NCBI GenBank assembly: GCA_022793995.1
Contig: JAAWDY010000033.1
Coordinates: 1-64,000, forward strand
Length of the DNA: 64,000 nt
Direction: 5' to 3'
Source: Coprococcus sp.
Lineage (GTDB): Bacteria; Bacillota; Clostridia; Lachnospirales; Lachnospiraceae
Position 1 is the first letter of the stretch. Every line of letters begins with the position of its first letter. This document shows, one piece after another, positions 8,415 to 16,992 of the stretch. The notes beneath the pieces were generated by a model. That model was not told where the DNA came from. It worked only from the letters and a program-made list of their open reading frames with translations, and ran no database searches. Position numbers and translations under genes: made by a program.

Positions 8415-9401
8415 CTACACATCAAACTTCAACGTACCGTCAGCTACTTCTTTCCATCTATGGCACGCCACGAAGTGATCCGGCATTGCCTCCACGAACT
8501 GCGGATTCTCACTTGTACATTTCTCTGAAGCGAACGGGCACCTTGTAGCGAATCGACATCCCACCTTCGGATTGATCGGGGAATTGATCTCGCCCTTCAA
8601 AATGATCTTCCGGCTTTTCTGCAGAACATTCGTAGAAGGAATCGCCGAAAGAAGCGCGATCGTATACGGATGCAGCGGCTGGTTGAAAATATCGTTTTTC
8701 GGTGCTTTTTCAATCAACTGTCCCAAATACATAACGCCAATGTTTGTTGAAATATGTTTTACAACAGACAGATCGTGCGAAATGAACATATAGGTAAGAC
8801 CCATTTTCTTCTGAAGTTCCATCAGAAGATTCAAAATCTGGGCCTGCACGGACACATCCAACGCCGATACCGGCTCGTCACAGACAATAAACTGCGGGTT
8901 GATCGAAAGCGCGCGCGCGATAACCACCCTCTGACGGCGTCCGCCGTCGAACTCGTGCGGATACTGGTTGTATGAACGCATCGGAAGCCCGACAAGTTCC
9001 ATCAGTTCCTCAACCCTCGCTCTTCTATCCTCCGCATTCTTATATATCTTGTGGAGTTTCAGCGGCTCCTCAATGATCTGCCCGATCGTCATACGCGGAT
9101 TCAAAGATGCATACGGATCCTGGAAAATGATCTGCATATTCTGGCGCATAAAACGCATCTCATCCGCGGAGAAATTGTTGATATCCATACCGTCGTACAG
9201 CACGTCTCCACTGGTCGCCTCATGCAGACGAAGGATGACACGCCCCAGCGTACTCTTTCCACAGCCGGACTCTCCTACGATCCCCAACGTCTCACCTTTA
9301 TTAATCTTCAGGTTCACGTCGTCAACAGCATGGAGAAATCCTGCCGGAACCGGGAAATATTTTTTCAGTCTTCTGGTCTCTATTAAAACCTGGTTTTCCA
9401 T
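8415..9401 (-). CDS. oppF: Oligopeptide ABC transporter ATPase OppF-like
   Basis: A 328-residue ABC ATPase that powers the importer with its partner upstream. Walker A is GESGCGKS (43-50), and Walker B is the FIVCDEPVSALD segment. The C-terminal oligopeptide-transporter extension holds a cysteine-containing segment (CRFATRCPFASEKC) that in this family binds an iron-sulfur cluster or metal. The signature motif reads FDGGRRQ rather than LSGGQ, a variant seen in OppF proteins. Its ATG touches the oppD stop (TAATG), indicating coupled translation. Confidence 0.92.
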   Translation of the reverse strand: MENQVLIETRRLKKYFPVPAGFLHAVDDVNLKINKGETLGIVGESGCGKSTLGRVILRLHEATSGDVLYDGMDINNFSADEMRFMRQNMQIIFQDPYASLNPRMTIGQIIEEPLKLHKIYKNAEDRRARVEELMELVGLPMRSYNQYPHEFDGGRRQRVVIARALSINPQFIVCDEPVSALDVSVQAQILNLLMELQKKMGLTYMFISHDLSVVKHISTNIGVMYLGQLIEKAPKNDIFNQPLHPYTIALLSAIPSTNVLQKSRKIILKGEINSPINPKVGCRFATRCPFASEKCTSENPQFVEAMPDHFVACHRWKEVADGTLKFDV

Positions 9402-10387
9402 TACCTTACCTCCTTCCCGTCCTCGCTGAACAGATCAAAATGGCACATGAACGTATGCCCTTCCCCTTTCTGAGGCGGTTGTTGCTGCTTACAGATCTCC
9501 TTACAGTAGCGGCAGCGCGGATGGAAATAGCATCCTGTCGGAAGGTCCGCCGCGTTGGAGATCGCGCCCTCGATCGGAATCAATTCAGAAGAATCGTCGT
9601 CCAGCTTCGGGATGGAGTCAAACAATCCCCTCGTATATGGGTGCTTCGGGTGCAGGTAAACTTCCTCCACCGTCCCCGCCTCCACGATCTGTCCGGCGTA
9701 CATGATCGCCACCTTGTCGCAGGTCTCCGCGACAACGCCCAGATCATGTGTAATCAGTATCATCGCCATCTTATATTTCTCGCGCAGATTATTGATGATT
9801 TCTAGAACCTGCGCCTGAATCGTAACGTCCAGCGCCGTGGTAGGCTCGTCCGCAATCAGAAGCCGCGGGTTACACAAAAGGCTCATCGCAATCACGACAC
9901 GCTGTTTCTGACCGCCTGAAAACTGATGTGGATAATCATCATAACGATCGCTTTTTACACCAACAACCTCCAAAAGTTCGATCACTCGCTTTTTCGCCTC
10001 TGCCTTGGAAAGTTTCTCGTGGGTGAGAACTACCTCGGAAAGCTGGTCTCCGACCGTCATGATCGGATTGAGCGCTGTCATCGGATCTTGGAAAATCATG
10101 GAGATACCGTTTCCACGCATTGCCTGGTTCTCTTTATCTGTATTTAATATTACATTATTTCCTTCAAAAAAGATCTCGCCGTCAACAATAATTCCAGGGG
10201 GATCCGGAATAAGCTGCATGATCGCAAGAGCCGTCGTCGTCTTTCCTGCGCCGGTCTCGCCGACAAGCCCGAGGGCTTCTCCTTCTTTTATCTCAAAATC
10301 GATCCCATTGACCGCTTTTGCGGCGGCTTCGCTTGTGACATAGTGGACATGAAGGTTTTTCACTTCTAAAACTGTATTGTTTTCCAT
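9401..10387 (-). CDS. oppD: Oligopeptide ABC transporter ATPase OppD-like
   Basis: The second ABC ATPase of the importer, 328 residues. Walker A is GETGAGKT (43-50), the signature is the canonical FSGGQKQR, and Walker B is LLIADEPTTALD. A C-terminal oligopeptide domain with CYFHPRCRYCKEIC follows, a four-cysteine pattern typical of OppD. It follows oppC by 21 bases and is translationally coupled to oppF. Confidence 0.92.
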   Translation of the reverse strand: MENNTVLEVKNLHVHYVTSEAAAKAVNGIDFEIKEGEALGLVGETGAGKTTTALAIMQLIPDPPGIIVDGEIFFEGNNVILNTDKENQAMRGNGISMIFQDPMTALNPIMTVGDQLSEVVLTHEKLSKAEAKKRVIELLEVVGVKSDRYDDYPHQFSGGQKQRVVIAMSLLCNPRLLIADEPTTALDVTIQAQVLEIINNLREKYKMAMILITHDLGVVAETCDKVAIMYAGQIVEAGTVEEVYLHPKHPYTRGLFDSIPKLDDDSSELIPIEGAISNAADLPTGCYFHPRCRYCKEICKQQQPPQKGEGHTFMCHFDLFSEDGKEVR

Positions 10388-10408
10388 TGGTTACCTCCTG
10401 CTTTCCTG

Positions 10409-11950
10409 TTATTTAAGTTTCGGGTCAAGAGCATCGCGGAGTCCGTCGCCGAAGAAGTTGAAGGCCAGCACGATGATGATGATCGCAAGTCCAGGGTAAA
10501 TAGCAATGTACGGGTTCGTCTCAAGGAATGTAGAACCTGCTTTTAAGACGTTCCCCCATTCCGGGATATGCGCCTCTACACCGATGCCCAGATAAGACAG
10601 GGAGGATGTGGAAAGCACTGCGGAACCAATACCCATAGTAGCCTGCACGATAACCGGAGCCAATGAGTTGGGAATAATATGTTTGAAAATGATCGTACCA
10701 TTCTTAGCGCCGCACGCCTTCGCAGCCTCAACGAACTCCTGGTTCGATATACCAAGAACCTGCGCACGCACCGTCCTCGCGTAGCTTGGAATAACAGATA
10801 CGGACAGAGCCAGAATCAAGTTCATCGTACTGACACCGAACGCCGCGATGATCGCGATCGCAAGCAAAATACTCGGCACCGCGTTCAAAACGTCCATCAC
10901 ACGCATGATCGCGTTGTCACGCGTTCCGCCGTAGAAACCGGCGATCGCGCCCAGGATACCGCCAATGATGATCGGAACGACCGTGGAGACAAGGCCGACA
11001 ATCAGCGAAATACTTGCACCAAAGATAATCCTTGTAAATACGCAGCGGCCATAGTCGTCGCAGCCGAACGGATACATCAGGCTCGGCTCCGCAAGCCTTG
11101 CGGAAAAATTATTGGCGATCGCGATATCATAATCGAACGTAAGGTTCGACCCAATGGATATCCCGATGAAAAGTACAACAAAAAACATACCGATGACAGC
11201 GGTGTAATTCCGGAACAAACGCTTAATCACATCGATCCACTCCACACTGACCTCTTCATTCTTATTACGGTATTTACCGATCGTGATAAGTCCAAGGACA
11301 AAAGAGAATACATTCCCAAGCGCAATCCCCAGCAGGCTGATCACCGCAAACGGCATGAACTTCTTATCTGGTTTTTTGCCAAAAGTATACTTATTTACCG
11401 CCCCGATAACCACTACGTTGAGCACAGAATAGAGGGCATAAAAGCCGATCCCCAGCCAAAAAGTGTCCACCAACGTATCCTTAAACAGGTTGAACAAGGA
11501 TATCAGAATGATAAAAATATTTACCAAAAGAGCATATACCGAGAGCTGGTACTCCAGGTTTTTTTCCTTTTTAATCAGCATCGCGCCGGCGATAAACAGG
11601 AGGAAGTTCCCGGTAACCACAAAAGGCACCAATAAAATTCCCAGCTTTCTTGTGGTGTTCGAGATTTCTCCGACCGCACCGGTGATCTCTTTTTCAATCC
11701 GTTTCACAACGATAAACTGTAACAGAAACTCTACTCCATAAACTGCCGTAAGAACCGCCGATATTGTACCGATCTCTTTGCCGGTCGCAAGCGGAAGTAT
11801 GATCTGCCAGATCACCAAAGCGAACACCAGAACTGCTGTTACCTGGTACGCCAGCTTTGACGTCGTATACTCAAGGGAGCCACTTAATTTTCTTCTATTT
11901 ACTTTTTTTAAGTAAAGGCTCTCATTTTTTGTCATTTCTTTCTTAGCCAT
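10409..11950 (-). CDS. oppC: Oligopeptide ABC permease OppC-like with N-terminal membrane extension
   Basis: The C-terminal half (about residues 250-513) is a standard inner-membrane permease with the EAA loop (EFVEAAKACGAKNGTIIFKHIIPN) that contacts the ATPase, and the OppC ending GDGLRDALDPKLK. The protein is 513 residues against a usual 280-320. The extra N-terminal 240 or so residues contain about six hydrophobic segments with no motif I recognise. The downstream partner oppB is also extended. It could be a lineage-specific fusion; I see no frameshift. Confidence 0.9.
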   Translation of the reverse strand: MAKKEMTKNESLYLKKVNRRKLSGSLEYTTSKLAYQVTAVLVFALVIWQIILPLATGKEIGTISAVLTAVYGVEFLLQFIVVKRIEKEITGAVGEISNTTRKLGILLVPFVVTGNFLLFIAGAMLIKKEKNLEYQLSVYALLVNIFIILISLFNLFKDTLVDTFWLGIGFYALYSVLNVVVIGAVNKYTFGKKPDKKFMPFAVISLLGIALGNVFSFVLGLITIGKYRNKNEEVSVEWIDVIKRLFRNYTAVIGMFFVVLFIGISIGSNLTFDYDIAIANNFSARLAEPSLMYPFGCDDYGRCVFTRIIFGASISLIVGLVSTVVPIIIGGILGAIAGFYGGTRDNAIMRVMDVLNAVPSILLAIAIIAAFGVSTMNLILALSVSVIPSYARTVRAQVLGISNQEFVEAAKACGAKNGTIIFKHIIPNSLAPVIVQATMGIGSAVLSTSSLSYLGIGVEAHIPEWGNVLKAGSTFLETNPYIAIYPGLAIIIIVLAFNFFGDGLRDALDPKLK

Positions 11951-11968
11951 TTTAAGCGTCTCCTCTCT

Positions 11969-13381
11969 TTAGTAATTTTTCATCTTTGATTTAATACGCG
12001 GGTCGATAAACGCATACAGGATATCGACAATCAGGTTCAAAAGCGATACCACGAACGATATGTAGACAACGCCGGCCAGCACGACCGGGATATCCGGGAT
12101 CGACTGCTTTGCTACGATATAAGATCCAATACCGTTGATGTTGAAAACCTTCTCCGTTACGGCAGCGCCTCCCATCAGGTTACCGAAAGACATACCAACC
12201 ATGGTGACGATCGGAATCATAGCATTCCCCAAAATATGCTTTAACACGACCTTCTTCTCCGGTAGCCCTTTTGCACGCGCCGTTAGGACATAGTCTGAAG
12301 TCTTTACTTCCAGCATAGACGACCGAGTCATACGGGCGATCGAGGCCGACATACCCGTACCGACGACAATAGCCGGCATAATTAAAGTCATCCAGTTCCC
12401 CGGCTGGAAGCTTGCGGGCAAAAGTCCCAAGTTGACGGAAACTGCAAGAATCATCATAAGGCCCAGCCAAAAATTCGGGATGGAAAGCCCCAAAAGCGCG
12501 ATAAACATAGCGATGTAGTCGAAAGATGAGTACGGCTTAATCGCGGAAATAATACCTGCCGGGATTGAGATAATCAGCGCAACAACCATGGAAGAAAACG
12601 TCACCTGCATAGTGATCGGGAATTTCGCCATAATCGCGGTCATAACAGGTTCATTCCCCTGGTAAGCGTTTCCAAGGTCAAATGTAAGCAGGTTCCTGAA
12701 CGTATTGACAAGCTGTGTCAGATACGGCTGGTCAAGACCGTAAATATGCCTGAAGTTGTCAATCTGTTCCTGGGTAGCCGTCTGCCCAAGGATATTCAGC
12801 GCCGGATCCATCGGCGCAATATAAAGGATTGTGAATACAAGCCATGTCACGCCAAAAAGAACAAAGATCATTAAGAACAGACGTTCCGTGACATATTTCG
12901 CGATCGGACGCATAAATAAAATCATCAAAATATACATCGGGAACGACAATATGATCGAAGCGACCATGAACGCAGGATTCCCCATAAGCCCTGCGTAGCA
13001 GGAAACCACGGTGATCTCCTGAACTCCCTGCATCTCTGCTTTTTCTTTTGCTTTGTCCTGCAAAAGCTGCTCAAAATTCTTTTCAGCAATCACTTTTGCC
13101 TGTTTTTCAACCTCACTGTCTGAGACAGTTTTTTTGAAATACTCGTTTTTCTTTCTGACCTGGACCAGCGCCTCCTGATAAAACTTTTCTTTCTGGTCCT
13201 GCAGCTCTCTTTTGCTTCTCAGTTCTTCCTTCACTCCCGCGAACGTATCTTTCCCTTTTTTTGACTTATAGGTAATATACGTCACCAGCATTGTGAAGAA
13301 GCCGAGAAGCCACATCCAGATACGATACTGCGGGCTGCGATACATTCTTGCAAATGTCTCATTCATCTTTTTACCCTTCAT
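11969..13381 (-). CDS. oppB: Oligopeptide ABC permease OppB-like with N-terminal extension
   Basis: The first gene of the opp operon, 470 residues from the chosen start. The last 310 or so form a standard OppB/DppB permease: GVTWLVFTILYIAPMDPA near its N-terminus, the EAA loop around DYVLTARAKGLPEKKVVLKH, and the ending IDPRIKSK. The first 160 residues add a membrane segment (WMWLLGFFTMLVTYITY), a charged, coiled-coil-like stretch (about 40-110) and another hydrophobic segment. A longer frame from 13465 has no ribosome binding site; the ATG at 13381 follows AGAGGTGAAG. Confidence 0.9.
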   Translation of the reverse strand: MKGKKMNETFARMYRSPQYRIWMWLLGFFTMLVTYITYKSKKGKDTFAGVKEELRSKRELQDQKEKFYQEALVQVRKKNEYFKKTVSDSEVEKQAKVIAEKNFEQLLQDKAKEKAEMQGVQEITVVSCYAGLMGNPAFMVASIILSFPMYILMILFMRPIAKYVTERLFLMIFVLFGVTWLVFTILYIAPMDPALNILGQTATQEQIDNFRHIYGLDQPYLTQLVNTFRNLLTFDLGNAYQGNEPVMTAIMAKFPITMQVTFSSMVVALIISIPAGIISAIKPYSSFDYIAMFIALLGLSIPNFWLGLMMILAVSVNLGLLPASFQPGNWMTLIMPAIVVGTGMSASIARMTRSSMLEVKTSDYVLTARAKGLPEKKVVLKHILGNAMIPIVTMVGMSFGNLMGGAAVTEKVFNINGIGSYIVAKQSIPDIPVVLAGVVYISFVVSLLNLIVDILYAFIDPRIKSKMKNY

Positions 13382-13631
13382 CTCTTCACCTCTTTTGTGA
13401 TAAGTAGACTTTTGGTTACTGTATGAACAGTAACAACTTTTGTGGATTCTGCTACAACACAGCATCTTCCCACTTGATTTCTTTATTCAATAAGTGTACC
13501 ATAGGATTATATTAATGTAAATTTTATTTTTTTAATCATATACTTAAAATATTTTTATGCAGATTGTACAAACAATATTGGCTCTTTTTGTACAACCAGT
13601 GTGATTTTTTTCTGATAGGGGGGACCTGTTA

Positions 13632-14525
13632 ATGGAAATCCGAGAAATAAAAACCTTTCTCTATGTTGCAAAACTGAAAAGTTTCTCCAGGGCCGCAGAA
13701 CAGCTCGGCTATACCCAGGCGGCCGTCACAATTCAGGTCAAGCATCTGGAAAAAGAACTTGACGTCCACCTTTTTGACCGCATCGGAAAGCAGATTACCC
13801 TTACTCACCAAGGCGCCATTTTTTATGAATATGCGTCCCAGATTATGAACGACATTACCCATGCAAAAGAAGCGGTATCCGATTCCCGCGAGCTGACCGG
13901 AAGACTTTGTATCGGGACGATTGAATCTGTCTGCGCTTCCATTTTTCCGGCGCTTTTGAGAGAATACCACCATCTTTTTCCCAAAGTGACGATCAACATC
14001 ATCACCGATTCCCCGGAAGCCCTTCTGAACATGGTAAACAAAAATGTGATCGACATCGTCTATTTCCTGGACAGACCAATGCACAGCAACAAATGGGTGA
14101 AGGTATTGGAGGAACCGGAGGACGTTATTTTTGTGGCCTCCCCGGAAAATCCCCTCGCCGGGAAGCGGAATCTTACGCTCGACGAAGTCATCAGCCAGCC
14201 CTTTATCGCTACGGAAAAAGATGCCAGCTACCGTTTTCTTCTGGAGCAGCATCTTGCGTCTCTTGGGAAAAAACTCCATCCTTTCCTCGAAACAGGGAGC
14301 ACGGATTTTATCGTAAAGCAACTCCTGCGCAACCTTGGGGTGTCTTTCCTCCCTGCTTTTATCGTACAGCGGGGGCTAGAGCTTGGACGTCTCGTACAGC
14401 TCGACGTAACGGACTACCGTCTCCAAGTGTGGCGGCAGATTCTATATCATAAAGATAAATGGATGACAAGGGAGACAGCCTCTTTCATTGAATTAGCACA
14501 GAGGTTCCCGATCTCAGTAGAATAA
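13632..14525 (+). CDS. LysR-family transcriptional regulator
   Basis: A 297-residue LysR regulator. The N-terminal winged helix-turn-helix (residues 1-60, with FSRAAEQLGYTQAAVTIQVKHLEKEL) binds DNA. A periplasmic-binding-protein-like effector domain follows (about 90-290). It is divergent from the opp operon across 250 bases, the classic layout in which a LysR protein controls its neighbour. The shared AT-rich region contains likely -10 elements on both strands. The inducer is unknown. Confidence 0.9.
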   Translation: MEIREIKTFLYVAKLKSFSRAAEQLGYTQAAVTIQVKHLEKELDVHLFDRIGKQITLTHQGAIFYEYASQIMNDITHAKEAVSDSRELTGRLCIGTIESVCASIFPALLREYHHLFPKVTINIITDSPEALLNMVNKNVIDIVYFLDRPMHSNKWVKVLEEPEDVIFVASPENPLAGKRNLTLDEVISQPFIATEKDASYRFLLEQHLASLGKKLHPFLETGSTDFIVKQLLRNLGVSFLPAFIVQRGLELGRLVQLDVTDYRLQVWRQILYHKDKWMTRETASFIELAQRFPISVE

Positions 14526-14610
14526 ACGGCGCCGGAATCACCTGAACTAAAAACGTGAAGATAAAGTAAAAGAGCATTGTAAAACACAAAACAAATAGGA
14601 GGACCTTCAA

Positions 14611-15312
14611 GTGAATCATGAGACCATTGTTACACAGGCGGATATCCTGGACATGCTGGATAAGCTCTTTGAACGACGCGACGACAAGTGGTGGGATACA
14701 TTTTATTCTGACCGCAACAAATCCATCCCCTTTTTTCAAGACATTCCCGACGAGGAGTTGATTACATACTGCCAAAGCGGCTCTTTCTCCGTTGGGAAGT
14801 CCTTGGATATCGGCTGCGGGAACGGAAGGAATTCACGCTATCTGGCAGCGCAGGGTTTTAAAGCCGTGGGAATCGACATCTCGGACGAATCCATCCGGTG
14901 GGCAGAAGAATTATCCGGGAAATGCGAAAACCCGCCGGCTTTTGAACGCGTATCTCTCTTGGAATATGTCGATGATCTGAAAAGTTTTGATCTCATTCTC
15001 GACAGTGGATGCTTCCACCATATTAAGCCGCACCGTCGGGAACAGTATTTGACCCGCGTGCTGGATTATCTAAAAGACGACGGATATTTCCTCATGACCT
15101 GCTTTAATCCGGACGGAGGCGCAAACATCTCCGATTACGACGTATACCGCGATTATTCCATGCATGGCGGCCTGGGATTTCCAGAAGATAAGATCAAAAA
15201 AATATTGGAAAACTATTTCCGTATCGTCGACTTTCGTAAGATGAAAGAATCCACAGATCCGGATGTTTTCGGCAAAGATTTCATGTGGGTCATCCTGATG
15301 AAGAAGAAATAA
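14611..15312 (+). CDS. SAM-dependent methyltransferase (class I)
   Basis: A 233-residue cytoplasmic methyltransferase with motif I LDIGCGNGRNSRYLA (about residues 67-81) followed by VGIDIS (acidic motif II) and a FDLILDSGCFHHI segment (motif IV). This matches small class I enzymes of the thiopurine/tellurite-resistance type, but the substrate cannot be told. The GTG start is 7 bases after AGGAGG. It ends against a long inverted repeat and converges on the Rad50-like gene. Confidence 0.85.
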   Translation: MNHETIVTQADILDMLDKLFERRDDKWWDTFYSDRNKSIPFFQDIPDEELITYCQSGSFSVGKSLDIGCGNGRNSRYLAAQGFKAVGIDISDESIRWAEELSGKCENPPAFERVSLLEYVDDLKSFDLILDSGCFHHIKPHRREQYLTRVLDYLKDDGYFLMTCFNPDGGANISDYDVYRDYSMHGGLGFPEDKIKKILENYFRIVDFRKMKESTDPDVFGKDFMWVILMKKK

Positions 15313-15322
15313 TGGTCAACAC

Positions 15323-15418
15323 GGAAGAACGATGGCTGGCGGGGCGAGGGGCTGGGTGCGGACAGATTTACGGAAAGCTGTTCGCATCCCGCCCTCCCTG
15401 CCGGCCATCGTTCTTCCC
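15323..15418. repeat. Long inverted repeat between convergent genes
   Basis: About 42 bases (from GGAAGAACGATGGC at 15323) pair imperfectly with the segment ending GCCATCGTTCTTCC at 15418, leaving a loop of about 12 bases. The outer 14 bp are perfect. It lacks a T run, so it is not an ordinary terminator. It may be a palindromic insertion or a bidirectional transcription barrier. Confidence 0.7.
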
Positions 15419-15433
15419 GACATACCATATTTT

Positions 15434-16990
15434 CTACACTAGCTCGATCTTACGGAAGGGAATCCCCAGCCCGGACATTGTCTCTTCCTCCCGGTTGTGA
15501 CAGGTCAGGATTATGATCTGGGCAGGGTAATCCGCCAGAAATGCCAGCGTGTTTTTCAGCCTGGAATCGTCATAATAGGCAAATGTATCGTCCAAAACGA
15601 GCGGCATTCTCTCCTCGTAGAGAATCTCCGCCGCCGCGAGGCGCAAAGACAGGTAAATCTGCTCGATCGTTCCTTTACTTAACTGGTAAAGCGGGATTCT
15701 GCGCCCGCCGCCAAGCACATGAATATTCAGTTCCTCGTCCGTCCAGACTTTCTCGTACTTACCTCCTGTAATTTGTTTCAATATATCAGAAACCCGTTCA
15801 TTTAAGTCCCGGCCAAGCCGCGACTGCATTTCACCTGAAAGGATGCATATCGTTTCCGCCGCCAAATCCAGCGCCCTATGCCTCTTCTCATACCTTTGGT
15901 ACTCCTCCCCGGCGCTCTCCAGCTCCTCCGCCTGCTCTTGAAGGTTTTCATACTGTACTTGTTTTTCTCGGTAATCCTCCTTTCGCTTTTCCAAGGCCCA
16001 CGTATGCCGCTGCAGCGTTTCTTTCAGCTCACAGAGTTCCTTCTCCTCCTTCTGGAGCGCTTCCGCTTTCTTCCTTTTCCCATCCTTCAGGCAATTCCAT
16101 ATATAAAGTCCCTCTGCAAGAGCTACCACCACAACAACCAGAAAATTAAGCGGGCGGCTAAACAGTAGAAACGACAAAATCACCGCCCCGAACATGCTTA
16201 CGATCTCAAGCGGATGAATCCGCCAGTTGTCAAACCGCCCTTTCTGCTCTTCCTCCTCAATCCGGCAGCGTACCTCCTCCTCTTTCTCGCCAAGCTTTCT
16301 CTTACAGACATCCCCCTCTTCTTTGACCTCAGACAGCTCCTTCTCCAGTCTTCTCATATCCCGCCAAATATAAGACGCCTCCTGCTCAATCCGCTCCCGC
16401 TGGGTCTGTTTTTTTGCCTCCTCCTTCTTCATGTCCCGCTCCAGCTCTTTTTTCCGCTCCTTGAGCGCCTCTTTCGCCTTCTCAATCCGTATCTCACTGG
16501 TCCCCGCAGCATAATAATTTGCGGCATAATCTTTTAACTCTGCGGCAAGGGACGTTCCTACGGCTGCTTTTAACTGTCCGATCGAAACCGTATTTTCATA
16601 GTCGCTTTCCCTGATTCCCCCCAAAAGCATTTCTAAATCGCCATGTTCCAGGGAAAGTTCCTCTCCATCGTCCTCGCAGAACAGGGATGCCCCCTTTGCA
16701 TATTTATCAAAATGCCGCTCCAGACAAAAATTCTTCCCTCCGCACTGAAAATGCAGCTTCCCGGCATAGCAGGTAGGATTTTCCCACGGCTCATATCGGC
16801 TGAATCGATCCGAAGCCGCCGCTCTGCCTCTTCCCCGCGCCATGCCGAACAACATCCCTTTCAGGAATGTATGCACCGTGGATTTGCCAGACTCGTTTTT
16901 GCCATAAATCAGATTGATTCCGTCCGTAAGATGGATCTCTTTCTCCCTAAATCTACCGAAATTCTCTAGTTCCAGCGAATTGATCTTCAT
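15434..16990 (-). CDS. Rad50/SbcC-like ATPase with membrane hairpin (YhaN-like)
   Basis: An SMC-like ATPase, 518 residues. Walker A GKNESGKST (about 31-39) sits after the family-typical KINSLELENFGRF start. Charged coiled coils (about 165-250 and 315-385) flank a central hydrophobic hairpin (about 266-298), and the C-terminus has the signature LSKGTIEQIYLSLRLA, Walker B LVLDDTFAYYDD and the final histidine segment. Full Rad50/SbcC proteins are twice as long. This short form with a membrane segment instead of a zinc hook resembles Bacillus YhaN, so the head domains would be held at the membrane. It starts 3 bases after the nuclease-containing gene, matching the Mre11-Rad50 pairing. Confidence 0.85.
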   Translation of the reverse strand: MKINSLELENFGRFREKEIHLTDGINLIYGKNESGKSTVHTFLKGMLFGMARGRGRAAASDRFSRYEPWENPTCYAGKLHFQCGGKNFCLERHFDKYAKGASLFCEDDGEELSLEHGDLEMLLGGIRESDYENTVSIGQLKAAVGTSLAAELKDYAANYYAAGTSEIRIEKAKEALKERKKELERDMKKEEAKKQTQRERIEQEASYIWRDMRRLEKELSEVKEEGDVCKRKLGEKEEEVRCRIEEEEQKGRFDNWRIHPLEIVSMFGAVILSFLLFSRPLNFLVVVVVALAEGLYIWNCLKDGKRKKAEALQKEEKELCELKETLQRHTWALEKRKEDYREKQVQYENLQEQAEELESAGEEYQRYEKRHRALDLAAETICILSGEMQSRLGRDLNERVSDILKQITGGKYEKVWTDEELNIHVLGGGRRIPLYQLSKGTIEQIYLSLRLAAAEILYEERMPLVLDDTFAYYDDSRLKNTLAFLADYPAQIIILTCHNREEETMSGLGIPFRKIELV

Positions 16991-16992
16991 TC

